NCBI GenBank assembly: GCA_018222585.1
Contig: JAAFAB010000008.1
Location: 62,001 to 126,000, forward strand
DNA from: Paracoccaceae bacterium
Lineage (GTDB): Bacteria > Pseudomonadota > Alphaproteobacteria > Rhodobacterales > Rhodobacteraceae
Reading direction: 5' to 3'
DNA length: 64,000 bases
Shown: piece by piece, positions 1-7,788 of the stretch
How the letters are laid out: every line of letters begins with the position of its first letter
Numbering within the stretch: position 1 is the stretch's first letter
Notes under the pieces: generated by a model
Database searches by the model: none
The model's input: only the letters and a program-made list of their open reading frames with translations
What the model was told of the DNA's origin: nothing
Position numbers and translations under genes: made by a program

Positions 1-82
1 GATCGACGTCCTCTCCGGTCCGGGAGGGTGCCGCGCAGGCAGCAAGGACAAGGCAGCAAAGCAGTGTGGCGAGAATGCGCAT
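1..82 (-). CDS. Lipoprotein, N-terminal part (cut by window edge)
   Basis: Only the first 27 codons lie in the window; the gene continues past the left edge. They begin with ATG at 82 and encode a basic start (MRIL), a hydrophobic stretch and a lipobox LAAC with the lipidated cysteine at residue 16, followed by Ala-Ala-Pro-Ser. This is a type II (lipoprotein) signal peptide, so the product is expected to be anchored in the inner or outer membrane facing the periplasm. No clear Shine-Dalgarno is seen. The mature domain is outside the window, so its function cannot be named. Confidence 0.6.
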   Translation of the reverse strand, partial: MRILATLLCCLVLAACAAPSRTGEDVD

Positions 83-182
83 CACGGAAACCGGAATCTG
101 AAAATCTCGTTCAATATGGGGCCAGCATACAGGCCGCTCGCGAAATTTCCACCGATGCGTACCGCCCTTGGACCAAAGCATG

Positions 183-218
183 AAAAAGCCCGCCCCGGCG
201 ATGCCTGGGCGGGCTTTT
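183..218 (-). terminator. Intrinsic terminator after trcR
   Basis: Perfect GC-rich arms AAAAGCCCGCC and GGGCGGGCTTTT enclose a short loop. Read on the minus strand the stem is followed by a T run, 22 bases after the trcR stop. The A run on the other side could let it work in both directions. Confidence 0.8.
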
Positions 219-239
219 CGATCAGTCCCTCGATGGGGA

Positions 240-998
240 TCAATCCTCGTCGTCTTCGTCCTCGTCCCCGCCCTTGGGCAGGTTGAAGAAGCTGTCGGCG
301 TCCGGCACATCGTTCGAACCCCGCGAGTCCTCATCATCGTCGCCAGAGAGAGAGAAGGTTTCCAGCCCCTCGATGGCGGTCGGGATGCGCGGCTCGGCCT
401 CCATGCCGAGGCTCTGCTCGGTCGACAGCAGCTTGCGGCGCTCGTCGTCGGTCATCGCCTCGCCGCGCTTGGCTTTCTCGGCGGCGGCCTTCTGCACGGC
501 GGCGTCCAGCTCGGTCTGCTTGCAGAGACCAAGGGCCACCGGGTCGATGGGCTGCATGTTGGCGATGTTCCAATGGGTCCGCTCGCGGATCGACTGGATC
601 GTCGGCTTGGTGGTGCCGACCAGCTTCGAGATCTGGCTGTCGGAGAGTTCCGGATGGAACTTCACCAGCCACAGGATCGAGTTCGGGCGGTCCTGGCGCT
701 TGGACAGCGGGGTGTAGCGCGGGCCACGGCGCTTTTCCTCGCCGACGGCGGCGGCGTTGAACTTCAGCTTCAGCTTGTGAAGCGGATCCTTCTCGGCCTT
801 GTCGATCTCTTCCTGGGTCAGCTGGTTGTTGGTGATCGGGTCGAAGCCCTTCACGCCCTGCGCCACCTCGCCATCGGCGATGCCCTGGATCTCAAGCTCG
901 TGCATCCCGGTGAAATCGGCGATCTGCTTGAACGAGAGAGTGGTGTTGTCCACCAGCCAGACGGCGGTGGCCTTGGCCATGATCGGTTTGCCCTGCAT
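240..998 (-). CDS. trcR: DUF1013 family cell cycle regulator TrcR
   Basis: 252 residues. The family is nearly confined to alphaproteobacteria; the Caulobacter member TrcR tracks with RNA polymerase and affects cell cycle transcription. The N-terminal part (MAKATAVWLVDNT) and the middle part, with a helix-turn-helix-like stretch (ELSDSQISKLVGTTKPTIQSI), match the family. The tail is strongly acidic and ends GGDEDEDDED. ATG at 998 has an AGGAG 7 bases upstream; an internal ATG at 980, which starts MAKATA as in other members, is possible. The gene is divergent from the RNase T2 gene and ends at a strong terminator. Confidence 0.85.
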   Translation of the reverse strand: MQGKPIMAKATAVWLVDNTTLSFKQIADFTGMHELEIQGIADGEVAQGVKGFDPITNNQLTQEEIDKAEKDPLHKLKLKFNAAAVGEEKRRGPRYTPLSKRQDRPNSILWLVKFHPELSDSQISKLVGTTKPTIQSIRERTHWNIANMQPIDPVALGLCKQTELDAAVQKAAAEKAKRGEAMTDDERRKLLSTEQSLGMEAEPRIPTAIEGLETFSLSGDDDEDSRGSNDVPDADSFFNLPKGGDEDEDDED

Positions 999-1160
999 GT
1001 CTCAACTCCTGAACAATGACGGCAACGGACCAGCCGGAAGATAAGTCTTTCCCGGGCCCTGGCCTTGGGGGCCGGGGCGCATTGCCGGGGCAATGCAGGT
1101 TTCCGTTGTCGGGGAACTTGGCGGCTATATAGTCCGGCCCGGGTCAAAATGGAAGAGCCT

Positions 1161-1817
1161 ATGCGTCGCAGCCCATACCTGTTGATTCCCGCCCTCCTGG
1201 CCCTCGTGCTGGCGGCCTCGCAGCCGCGCGCCGAGGGTCGTGCCGGGACACCGTCCGGGGTGTTCGACTACTACGTCATGGCGCTGAGCTGGTCGCCCGG
1301 CTACTGCGCCACGGCCGACAATCCCGATCAATGCGCGCCCGGGCGCAGGCTGGGCTGGATCCTGCACGGGCTCTGGCCGCAGTACGAAACCGGCTATCCG
1401 CGCGACTGCGCCGGCGCCGGGGCGCCCCCCTCGCGCCGCCAGACCGCCGCGATGGCCGATATCATGGGCACCGCCGGGCTGGCCTGGCACGAGTGGCAGG
1501 CGCATGGCACCTGCTCGGGCCTGTCGGCGGTGGATTACTTCGCCCTGTCGCGGCGGGCCTTCCAGAGCGTGACGCGCCCCGAAGTGCTGCGCGCCCTCGA
1601 CGAGGATGTCCGCCTGCCCGCCCGGGTGATCGAAGCGGCCTTCCTGGAGGCCAACCCGGGCCTTGGGGCCGAGGGTGTCACCGTCACCTGCCGTGACAAC
1701 CGCATCCGCGAAGTCCGCATCTGCCTGACGAAGGACCTGGCGCCACGGCCCTGCGGCGCGGATGTGGCGCGCGACTGCTCGGCCGCCTCGGCGCTGTTCG
1801 ACGCCATCGGCGACTAG
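1161..1817 (+). CDS. Secreted ribonuclease T2 family protein
   Basis: 218 residues with a signal peptide of about 25 (hydrophobic core LLIPALLALVLAAS). Both active-site blocks are present: CAS I HGLWP at 69-73 and CAS II EWQAHGTC at 111-118, with many cysteines for disulfides. The family cleaves RNA through a 2',3'-cyclic intermediate in the periplasm or outside the cell. The two histidines and the glutamate are kept, but the lysine that normally precedes the second histidine (EWxKHG) is alanine here, so activity may be altered. ATG 1161 is chosen because it starts the signal peptide and follows GGAAGAG; an ATG at 1149 is also in frame. It stands alone, divergent from trcR. Confidence 0.88.
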   Translation: MRRSPYLLIPALLALVLAASQPRAEGRAGTPSGVFDYYVMALSWSPGYCATADNPDQCAPGRRLGWILHGLWPQYETGYPRDCAGAGAPPSRRQTAAMADIMGTAGLAWHEWQAHGTCSGLSAVDYFALSRRAFQSVTRPEVLRALDEDVRLPARVIEAAFLEANPGLGAEGVTVTCRDNRIREVRICLTKDLAPRPCGADVARDCSAASALFDAIGD

Positions 1818-1880
1818 GCAAGCCCCTTGACCGGAGGGGCCCCTTGCGCGGTATCCTGATCCCGGGACGTGGAGGACACC

Positions 1881-2036
1881 ATGCAATTCAGGATCTTCAT
1901 CGCGGTATTGGCCGCGCTGTTCACCCTTGGCGCCACCCTGCCGGCCTCGGCCCATGGCGGCGGCTGCCGCAAGAGCTCTCCGCCCGGCCAGTGCTGCCAC
2001 ATGGAGAAGGCGACAGGCCGGGTCCACTGCCACTGA
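1881..2036 (+). CDS. Small secreted Cys/His-rich peptide
   Basis: 51 codons starting at ATG 1881, with GGAGG five bases upstream. Residues 1-24 form a signal peptide with an AxA-type end (PASA). The mature part of about 27 residues holds four cysteines and four histidines, including CCHM and a final HCH, which suggests metal binding or disulfides. It lies 63 bases after the RNase T2 gene in the same direction and is followed by a strong hairpin. The signal peptide plus a good ribosome site argue that it is real. The function is not recognised. Confidence 0.6.
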   Translation: MQFRIFIAVLAALFTLGATLPASAHGGGCRKSSPPGQCCHMEKATGRVHCH

Positions 2037-2088
2037 CGCCCGGCCGCGCAGAGACAGTTCCAAGAATGGGCCTGCTGTTGCACTATGC

Positions 2089-2114
2089 CCCCGGGCGGGC
2101 CGTTCCGCCCGGGG
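2089..2114. terminator. GC hairpin after the small peptide gene
   Basis: Ten-base-pair perfect stem CCCCGGGCGG / CCGCCCGGGG with a six-base loop. It has no T run, so it may stop transcription weakly or protect the mRNA end. Confidence 0.4.
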
Positions 2115-2167
2115 CCGGGTCCCATTCCGTCCCGGCTTCAGGAGGATATTTCTGAAAGGTGTTTTCG

Positions 2168-2743
2168 ATGAAGATCTCTGCTGTCACCGCCGCCGCGCTG
2201 GCGCTTGTGCTGGTCTCGGCTCCGCTGCGGGCCGATCCTGTCACCGAAGCCCTCGAAAGCGCGATGGAAACCTATGCCGAGGGTGACCTGGCCATGACCG
2301 CCGCCCGCCTCACCGAGGCGCAGAAGGCCGTGGCCGCGCTGCAGGCCGGCAAGCTGGGCCGCTTCCTGCCCGAGCCCCCCGAGGGCTGGACCCGCGAGAT
2401 CGACGAGAGCGCCAGCGACGGCATGGCGATGATGGGCATGGGCGGCAGTATCGCCGCGGCGGATTACACCAGCCCGGCGGGCGACCATGTGATCCTGACG
2501 CTGGCCGCCGACAACCCCATGGTGATCTCCATGGCCGGCATGCTGGGCAATCCGCAGATGATGGCGATGATGGGCGAACTGGTGGAATTCGGCGATCAGC
2601 GCATGGTCAACCAGAGCGGCGAGATCTCGGGGCTGGTGGCGGGCCGGGTGCTGGTCCAGGCCTCGGGCAGCGCCTCGGCAGAAGAGAAGACCGCGCTCCT
2701 CGGCACGATGGATTTCGCCGGGCTGGAGAGCTACGACAAGTAG
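2168..2743 (+). CDS. Exported protein of unknown function
   Basis: 191 residues with a signal peptide (about 1-22, ending LRADP), so periplasmic. The mature protein starts with a helical, tetratricopeptide-like stretch (residues about 25-60), then LGRFLPEPPEGWTRE and a Met/Gly-rich segment (MAMMGMGGS). ATG 2168 is preferred over GTG 2159 because GAAAGG lies eight bases upstream of it. No catalytic motif is visible. It is transcribed with the small peptide gene but separated from it by a hairpin. The neighbour downstream is convergent. Confidence 0.75.
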   Translation: MKISAVTAAALALVLVSAPLRADPVTEALESAMETYAEGDLAMTAARLTEAQKAVAALQAGKLGRFLPEPPEGWTREIDESASDGMAMMGMGGSIAAADYTSPAGDHVILTLAADNPMVISMAGMLGNPQMMAMMGELVEFGDQRMVNQSGEISGLVAGRVLVQASGSASAEEKTALLGTMDFAGLESYDK

Positions 2744-2759
2744 GCCGGACCGCATGACG

Positions 2760-2792
2760 GCAGGGACGCCCGGGCGGCGCCCCCGTCCCTGC
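2760..2792. terminator. Hairpin between convergent genes
   Basis: Perfect 9-bp stem GCAGGGACG / CGTCCCTGC between the convergent exported-protein gene and the quinone oxidoreductase gene. No T run on either side; it probably serves both. Confidence 0.45.
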
Positions 2793-2802
2793 TGCGCGGC
2801 CC

Positions 2803-3780
2803 TCAGCCGCCCGCGACCTGCAGCACGATCTTGCCGATATGGTCCGAGCTTTCCATGCGCGCATGGGCGGCGGCGGCCTCTTCCAGCGGGAAGGTGCTGT
2901 CCATCACCGGCGCCACCCGCCCCGAGGAGAGCAGCAGCCAGACGTGCTGGCGCAGGCCCTCGGCGATCTCGGCCTTGGCCTGGCCCCCCTGGGCCCGCAG
3001 GGTCGAGCCGGTGATCGTCAGCCGCTTCATCATCACCTGGGCGAAATTGACCTCGGCCTGGGCGCCGCCGAGGAAAGCGATCATCACCAGCCGCCCCTCG
3101 TGCTTCAGCACCTGGATATCGCGCGGCAGGTAGCTGCCGCCGACCATGTCCAGCACGACATCGGCCCCTCCCGCCTCCTTCAGCACCTTGACGAAATCCT
3201 CCTCGCGGTAGTTGATCGCCCGCTCCGCCCCGAGATCAAGGCAGGCCCGGCACTTTTCGGCGGTGCCTGCGGTGGCGAAGACGCGGGCACCGAAGGCACG
3301 CGCCAGCTGGATCGCCGTGGTGCCGATCCCGGAAGAGCCGCCATGGACGAGGAAGACCTCGCCGGCCTTCAGCCGGCCGCGGCGGAAGACGTTTTCCCAG
3401 ACGGTAAAGAAGGTCTCGGGCAGGCAGGCGGCTTCCTTCAGGGCCATGCCCTCGGGCACAGGCAGGCAATGGGCGTAGGGGGTCACCACCTCCTCGGCAT
3501 AGCCGCCACCGGGCAGCAGGGCGCAGACCCTGGCGCCGAGGGCGTCCTCGGGCACGGCCTCGCCGATGGCGACGATCTCGCCCGAGGCTTCCAGACCGGG
3601 AAGGTCTGAGGCGCCGGGCGGAGGCGCGTAGCTGCCCGCGCGCTGCAGCACGTCCGGCCGGTTGACCCCGGCGAAGGCGACGCGGAGGCGCACCTCCCCC
3701 GGCCCCGGCTCGGGCAGGGCCCGCTCGGCCGGCACCAGCACCTCGGGGCCGCCGGCCCCCGCAATCTCGATCACCCGCAT
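2803..3780 (-). CDS. NAD(P)H quinone oxidoreductase, PIG3-like (MDR superfamily)
   Basis: 325 residues, the usual length. It has an N-terminal GroES-like catalytic domain (AFAGVNRPDVLQRAG around 35-49, typical of zinc-free quinone reductases) and a Rossmann domain with the NADPH loop VHGGSSGIGT at about 145-154. The family moves electrons from NADPH to quinones in the cytoplasm. No zinc-ligand set is seen. The start has GGGAG eight bases upstream. It follows the COQ9 gene on the same strand after 65 bases and could be co-transcribed; both relate to quinones, but a functional link is inference. Confidence 0.88.
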   Translation of the reverse strand: MRVIEIAGAGGPEVLVPAERALPEPGPGEVRLRVAFAGVNRPDVLQRAGSYAPPPGASDLPGLEASGEIVAIGEAVPEDALGARVCALLPGGGYAEEVVTPYAHCLPVPEGMALKEAACLPETFFTVWENVFRRGRLKAGEVFLVHGGSSGIGTTAIQLARAFGARVFATAGTAEKCRACLDLGAERAINYREEDFVKVLKEAGGADVVLDMVGGSYLPRDIQVLKHEGRLVMIAFLGGAQAEVNFAQVMMKRLTITGSTLRAQGGQAKAEIAEGLRQHVWLLLSSGRVAPVMDSTFPLEEAAAAHARMESSDHIGKIVLQVAGG

Positions 3781-3845
3781 GTCAGGCGCTCCCCTTCATC
3801 TTAACCCTGTTGGAAATCCGTCCCGCCGAAGCTCCCCGGCGGCGC

Positions 3846-4559
3846 TCAGGATCCCTGGTGCCCCGGCAGGTCCGAGGCCCGCTGCGGCGCCCTGACCCGG
3901 CCCAGCAGGCCGAGCGGCCCGCGTTCCAGCAGCCGACCCAGCGGCGAGGCCATGACCCGGCCCTTGGTCTTCTCGAAGCGCATCACGTCGCCGATGCGGC
4001 GGTCGAGGAACTGCCAGCTGGCCTGGTTATCGACCGAGTCATCGCCCAGCCAGAACAGCACGACCGAGCCATAGACGCCCGAAAGCGTGGCCCGCTTCGA
4101 ATACCAGTTGTAATCGTCGGAGCTGTCGCCGAGCGCGGTCCAGATCGCATCGGCCGAGCCCCAGACCGCCCGGGCGCCGTCGGTGGCGTGCTGGGGCAGC
4201 GCGAAGAGCGCCGCCCCCCGGCGCACGAGTTCGCGGTCGGCGATCTCCAGGCGCAGGCGGACGGCCCGGGCGACCTTCTCGGAATAGCGCATCTCGTCAT
4301 GTTCGCCCGCCGCGGCCTCGGCGGCGAAGCGGCGCGCCATCTCGGCGTCGCCGGCCCGGTGGTAGGCCAGCGCCAGATCGACGGCGCCGCGCGGAAACAG
4401 CGCCCGGGCCAGGCCGGGCGCAACGCCCGCATCCTCGGCCGCCGCGCGCAGGGTGGTCTCGCTCCAGCCGTCGAAGGGCACATGGGTGCAGGCCGCTTCC
4501 AGCAGCCGTTCGGCGGCGGACGGATCCGATTCGCCGGGGGATGCAAATGTCTCGCTCAT
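3846..4559 (-). CDS. COQ9 family protein (rpsU-divergent)
   Basis: 237 residues. The sequence has the family core: a TetR-like N-terminal part (ERLLEAACTHVPFDGWSETTLRAAAEDAG) and the conserved middle with WSSADAIW-type tryptophans and YNWYSKRATLSGVYGS. The eukaryotic relative COQ9 assists ubiquinone synthesis by binding lipid; the bacterial members are known as the family divergently transcribed from rpsU, which is exactly the arrangement here. ATG 4559 is chosen because AGGAGA lies five bases upstream; further upstream codons do not fit the family. Confidence 0.88.
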   Translation of the reverse strand: MSETFASPGESDPSAAERLLEAACTHVPFDGWSETTLRAAAEDAGVAPGLARALFPRGAVDLALAYHRAGDAEMARRFAAEAAAGEHDEMRYSEKVARAVRLRLEIADRELVRRGAALFALPQHATDGARAVWGSADAIWTALGDSSDDYNWYSKRATLSGVYGSVVLFWLGDDSVDNQASWQFLDRRIGDVMRFEKTKGRVMASPLGRLLERGPLGLLGRVRAPQRASDLPGHQGS

Positions 4560-4667
4560 CACGCTCTCCTGTGCTGTCGGACACGGGGTTTCCGCGTCGC
4601 CGGGGCGGCTTCGGGCCCGCAGCCGGGCCGAAACGCCCGGATTGCCCATTTGCAGCGCCCCGCCTGC

Positions 4668-4748
4668 TGGACAAATAGGGCGTTGCTTGCTATACGGCCA
4701 CCTCCTGCAACTTATGCAACTTTAACTTAGGAAGGTGGTGACAACCAC
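4668..4748 (+). promoter_or_regulatory. rpsU promoter and leader
   Basis: A sigma70-type promoter is visible: TGGACA at 4668-4673, a 17-base spacer and TATACG at 4691-4696. The leader holds a direct repeat GCAACTT (4707-4721) and an extended ribosome site GGAAGGTGGTGA. The block CCACCTCC at 4698-4705 is complementary to that ribosome site, but the predicted transcription start (about 4703) would cut it. Confidence 0.55.
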
Positions 4749-4955
4749 ATGCAGGTTAGTGTTCGCGACAACAATGTCGATCAGGCGCTCCGTGCCCTGA
4801 AGAAGAAGCTGCAGCGCGAAGGCGTTTTCCGCGAAATGAAGCTCAAGCAACATTTCGAGAAGCCGTCCGAGAAGAAAGCGCGCGAGAAAGCTGAAGCTAT
4901 CCGCCGTGCCCGCAAGCTGGCGCGTAAGAAAGCACAGCGCGAAGGTCTCCTCTGA
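4749..4955 (+). CDS. rpsU: 30S ribosomal protein S21
   Basis: 68 residues, the standard length. Starts [20 protein letters not shown], continues with [17 protein letters not shown] and ends in a basic tail rich in Arg and Lys, as in all S21 proteins. S21 sits on the 30S platform near the 16S rRNA 3' end and helps mRNA selection. It is divergent from the COQ9-type gene and followed by a strong terminator, so it is a single-gene unit. Confidence 0.98.
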   Translation: MQVSVRDNNVDQALRALKKKLQREGVFREMKLKQHFEKPSEKKAREKAEAIRRARKLARKKAQREGLL

Positions 4956-5006
4956 GGACTTCGACGTAAGCTTCGTCTTCCACGGAAGACCCGACACGAA
5001 AAGACG

Positions 5007-5037
5007 ACCCCCGCGGCCCGGCCACGGGGGTTTTTCT
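5007..5037 (+). terminator. Intrinsic terminator after rpsU
   Basis: Arms ACCCCCG and CGGGGGT around a GC-rich loop, followed by TTTTTCTTT. Confidence 0.85.
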
Positions 5038-5082
5038 TTGCCGTCGCGGTGGCGCGCGCGCCGGGCGCCCGGGGGACCCGGC

Positions 5083-5631
5083 TCAGCCCCAGCGGGCGAG
5101 CGCCCCGGCCATACGGGCGCCGAAGAGCCGCGCCGAGGCGTCGCAGCCGGCGCGCAGCTGGCCCTCCTCGGCCTGTTCCACCGCCAACCCGAGGAAGGTG
5201 CCCGAGCTGTTCAGGCCGGGACGCTCGGGGAAGACCGGCGCGCCGATGACCTCCTGCCCGACCCAGACCATGCCGTGCTGGGCGGCGAAGACCGCCAGCG
5301 ACTTCAGCGTCGCCAGCTTGTCGCCGGCCTGCTGGATGCCGCAGGTGAAGCCACCGGCCAGCTTGTCCTTCCAGTGCCGCTCCAGCCAGATCGTGCTGCC
5401 GGTGGCCTCGAGGAAGGTCTTGTAGCCCGCTGCCACCCCGCCCATGTAGGTCGGGCTGCCCATCAGGATCGCGCCGGCCTCCTGCAGCAGGTCCCAGTCG
5501 ACCGCGTCGGGGTGTTGCACGTCCATCAGGTAGACCTCGGCCCCCGCCTCGGCAGCGGCCCCGGCGATGGCCCGCGCGGTCAGGGTGATGGTCCCCGAGC
5601 CGCCCCAGTAGGTGATCGCTAGCTTTGCCAT
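5083..5631 (-). CDS. Flavodoxin-fold NAD(P)H:quinone/FMN reductase family protein (WrbA-like)
   Basis: 182 residues. The N-terminus KLAITYWGGSGTITLTARAI matches the FMN phosphate-binding loop of flavodoxin-like proteins, and MGSPTYMGGVAAGYKTFLEAT is the second flavin-contacting loop of the WrbA/FMN-reductase group. Probably a cytoplasmic FMN protein that reduces quinones by two electrons. The loop begins YWGGSGT rather than the usual YxSxxGHT, a divergent form. It lies 21 bases downstream of an Lrp-type regulator gene on the same strand, which suggests one operon. Confidence 0.75.
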   Translation of the reverse strand: MAKLAITYWGGSGTITLTARAIAGAAAEAGAEVYLMDVQHPDAVDWDLLQEAGAILMGSPTYMGGVAAGYKTFLEATGSTIWLERHWKDKLAGGFTCGIQQAGDKLATLKSLAVFAAQHGMVWVGQEVIGAPVFPERPGLNSSGTFLGLAVEQAEEGQLRAGCDASARLFGARMAGALARWG

Positions 5632-5652
5632 TCGGCTTTCCTTCCCGCCGCC

Positions 5653-6111
5653 TCAGACCGGCAGCGCAGTTGTCTTGAACACGGTCCGCAGGGCGAAAGA
5701 GCTCTGCATCCGCTGCACCCCGGGCAACCGTGCGAGGCTTTGACGGTGGACCCGGGCGAAGTCCTCGGAGCTTTCGGCAACCACCTTCAGCAGGTAGTCC
5801 GCCGTGCCGGCCATCAGGTGACATTCCAGCACCTCGGGCACCCGCGCCACGGCGGTCTCGAAGGCTTCCAGCAGTTCATCCGCCTGCCCCGACAGGCCGA
5901 TCTCGACGAAGACCGTGGTGGCGAACTGCATCTTGCGGGCGTTGAGCAGGGCCACGTAGTCGCGGATGTAGCCCTCGGCCTCAAGCCGCTGCACCCGGCG
6001 ATGGCAGGCCGATTGCGACAGGCCGACCTTCTCGGCCAGCTCGGCGTTCGAGGTCCGGCCGCTTTTCTGCAGCACCCGAAGGATGGATCTGTCGAGCTGG
6101 TCGAGCGCCAA
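5653..6111 (-). CDS. Lrp/AsnC family transcriptional regulator
   Basis: 152 residues from a TTG at 6111. The N-terminal helix-turn-helix (LDQLDRSILRVLQKSGRTSNAELAEKVGLS) is followed by the RAM/AsnC effector domain with the beta core VLECHLMAGTADYLLKVV. TTG is preferred because GGAGGGG lies just upstream and homologues begin near LDxxDRxIL; an ATG at 6171 would add 20 unlike residues and has no clear ribosome site. It is upstream of, and probably transcribed with, the flavodoxin-type gene. The ligand is unknown; members usually sense amino acids. Confidence 0.9.
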   Translation of the reverse strand: MALDQLDRSILRVLQKSGRTSNAELAEKVGLSQSACHRRVQRLEAEGYIRDYVALLNARKMQFATTVFVEIGLSGQADELLEAFETAVARVPEVLECHLMAGTADYLLKVVAESSEDFARVHRQSLARLPGVQRMQSSFALRTVFKTTALPV

Positions 6112-6268
6112 GGGCCGCCCCTCCGGTGGATGAATATGGCGCCGCCACAGGCGCGGCTCCGGTGCCCCCATGAACCACAGCGCGGCACAAAGGAAAAGAC
6201 CGGGGCCGGAGCATGAGGCGGAGCGGGCCGGCCGGCGCGGCCGGTGACACCCGGCGCGCGCCCCGTGA

Positions 6269-6709
6269 TCAGGCCGATTTCTTTAGCGTGTCGCGGATCT
6301 CCAGCAGCACATCCAGCTCGGTCGGGCCGGCGGGCTTGGACTCGGCGGGGGTGTCCGGCGGGGTCTCGCGGGCGATGCGGTCCTTCAGGCGGGTCACGTA
6401 GCGCACCAGCAGGAAGACCACGAAGGCGACGATCAGGAAATTGATCACCGCCGAGAAGAAGGCGCCGTAGGCAAAAACAGCCGCCCCGGCCTCGCGCGCG
6501 GCGGCGAGACTGTCGAAGCTGCCGTCCCCCGAGAGCACGAGGAAGTTGTTGGAGAAATCGAGCCCGCCGGTGATCAGCCCGAGCACCGGGTTGAGCAGGT
6601 CCTTGACCATGGATTGCACGATGGCGGTGAAGGCGGCGCCGATGATGATGCCCACGGCCATGTCCATGACATTGCCCTTGGCGATGAAGGCCTGGAAGTC
6701 TTTCAGCAT
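6269..6709 (-). CDS. mscL: Large-conductance mechanosensitive channel
   Basis: 146 residues. [27 protein letters not shown] is the typical amphipathic N-terminus and first transmembrane helix, with the second helix around residues 78-105 ([19 protein letters not shown]) and a cytoplasmic helix ending [11 protein letters not shown] homopentamer that opens under membrane tension to release solutes during osmotic downshock. The ribosome site AGGA is eight bases upstream. Confidence 0.97.
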   Translation of the reverse strand: MLKDFQAFIAKGNVMDMAVGIIIGAAFTAIVQSMVKDLLNPVLGLITGGLDFSNNFLVLSGDGSFDSLAAAREAGAAVFAYGAFFSAVINFLIVAFVVFLLVRYVTRLKDRIARETPPDTPAESKPAGPTELDVLLEIRDTLKKSA

Positions 6710-6846
6710 GTCTGTCGTCCTGCTTCGGTTACACGCGCAGCCATTCTGCGCCCATGCACCGAGAAATCCACGCTTTCCGGTGTCGGGCCGGTTCTTTCGG
6801 CGGCACGGGGGTCTATATCGGGGTAAACGGACAACAGGAGATCCCC

Positions 6847-7545
6847 ATGTTCCCCGAAGGCTTCCCGATCAACGACCGCTGGCCCGCCGACAATCCCGAG
6901 GTGATCCAGCTCTATTCCTTCCCCACCCCCAACGGCGTGAAGGTCTCCATCGCGCTGGAAGAGCTGGGCCTGCCCTACGAGGCGCACAAGGTGACCCTGG
7001 CCGATGCGGATGTCAAAAGCCCCGAGTTCCTCTCGCTGAACCCCAACAACAAGATCCCGGCGATCATCGACCCGAACGGCCCGGACGGCAAACCCATCGG
7101 CCTGTTCGAGAGCGGCGCCATCCTGGTCTACCTGGCCGAGAAGACCGGCAAGCTGATGCCGGCGGAGGGGCCCGGCAAATACGAGGTCCAGAAGTGGCTG
7201 TTCTGGCAGATGGGTGGTCTCGGCCCGATGCTGGGTCAGCTCGGCTTCTTCTACAAGTTCGCCGGCGCCGAGATCGAGGACCCGCGCCCGCGTGAGCGCT
7301 ACATCAACGAGGCCAAGCGCCTGCTCGGCGTGCTGAACGGTGCACTGGAAGGCCGCGACTGGGTGGCGGGGGACTATTCCATCGCCGATATCGCGATCGT
7401 TCCCTGGCTGAACGGAATCGAGTTCTACGGCGCCCGCGAGGTTCTGGAATGGGACAGCTTCCCGAACCTGCAGCCCTACCTCGACCGCTTCTATGCCCGT
7501 CCCGCGGTAGAGAAAGGCAAGAACATCCCGGCGCGCGAAGGCTGA
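6847..7545 (+). CDS. Glutathione S-transferase, YfcG/YghU (Nu) type
   Basis: 232 residues. N-terminal thioredoxin-like domain (residues about 18-105) with [15 protein letters not shown], the Nu-class glutathione loop, and the cis-Pro/SGAI motif ([16 protein letters not shown]); C-terminal all-helical domain with W[11 protein letters not shown] and the [11 protein letters not shown] motif. Nu-class enzymes often act as disulfide-bond reductases using glutathione. ATG 6847 with AGGAG six bases before it is chosen over an upstream ATG that gives an unrelated N-terminus. Confidence 0.92.
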   Translation: MFPEGFPINDRWPADNPEVIQLYSFPTPNGVKVSIALEELGLPYEAHKVTLADADVKSPEFLSLNPNNKIPAIIDPNGPDGKPIGLFESGAILVYLAEKTGKLMPAEGPGKYEVQKWLFWQMGGLGPMLGQLGFFYKFAGAEIEDPRPRERYINEAKRLLGVLNGALEGRDWVAGDYSIADIAIVPWLNGIEFYGAREVLEWDSFPNLQPYLDRFYARPAVEKGKNIPAREG

Positions 7546-7593
7546 AACGTCACGCCGTGACGGAGCGCCGGGCGGAGGGGGCCCTGCCCCCTC

Positions 7594-7770
7594 TTGAGCC
7601 TTCGGCTCAATTCACCCCCGGAGTACTTTCAGCCTGGTGATGAACTTGGGGGGTGCCGACAAGGCTCCCGCCTTCTCCGTCAGGAGCGTGCCACGCTCCC
7701 GGCGGGAAAGGAGGGAGCCTCTCCGGGCACCGCCCCAAGTTCATCACCAGGCCGGAAATACTCCCGCCGG
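7594..7770. repeat. Long nested foldback repeat downstream of the glutathione transferase gene
   Basis: Perfect 19-base arms at 7633-7651 (CCTGGTGATGAACTTGGGG) and 7733-7751, extended inward by GGTGCC / GGCACC and outward by related GGAGTA-CTTTC / GAAATACTCC sequence. Inside are further stems: AGGCTCCC / GGGAGCCT and GGAGCGT / ACGCTCC. A separate small hairpin TTGAGCC-TTC-GGCTCAA lies at 7594-7610. No open frame of note runs across. It could act as a bidirectional terminator between the convergent neighbours or be a non-autonomous repeat. Confidence 0.75.
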
Positions 7771-7788
7771 AGGCGTTCGTCGGCTGCC

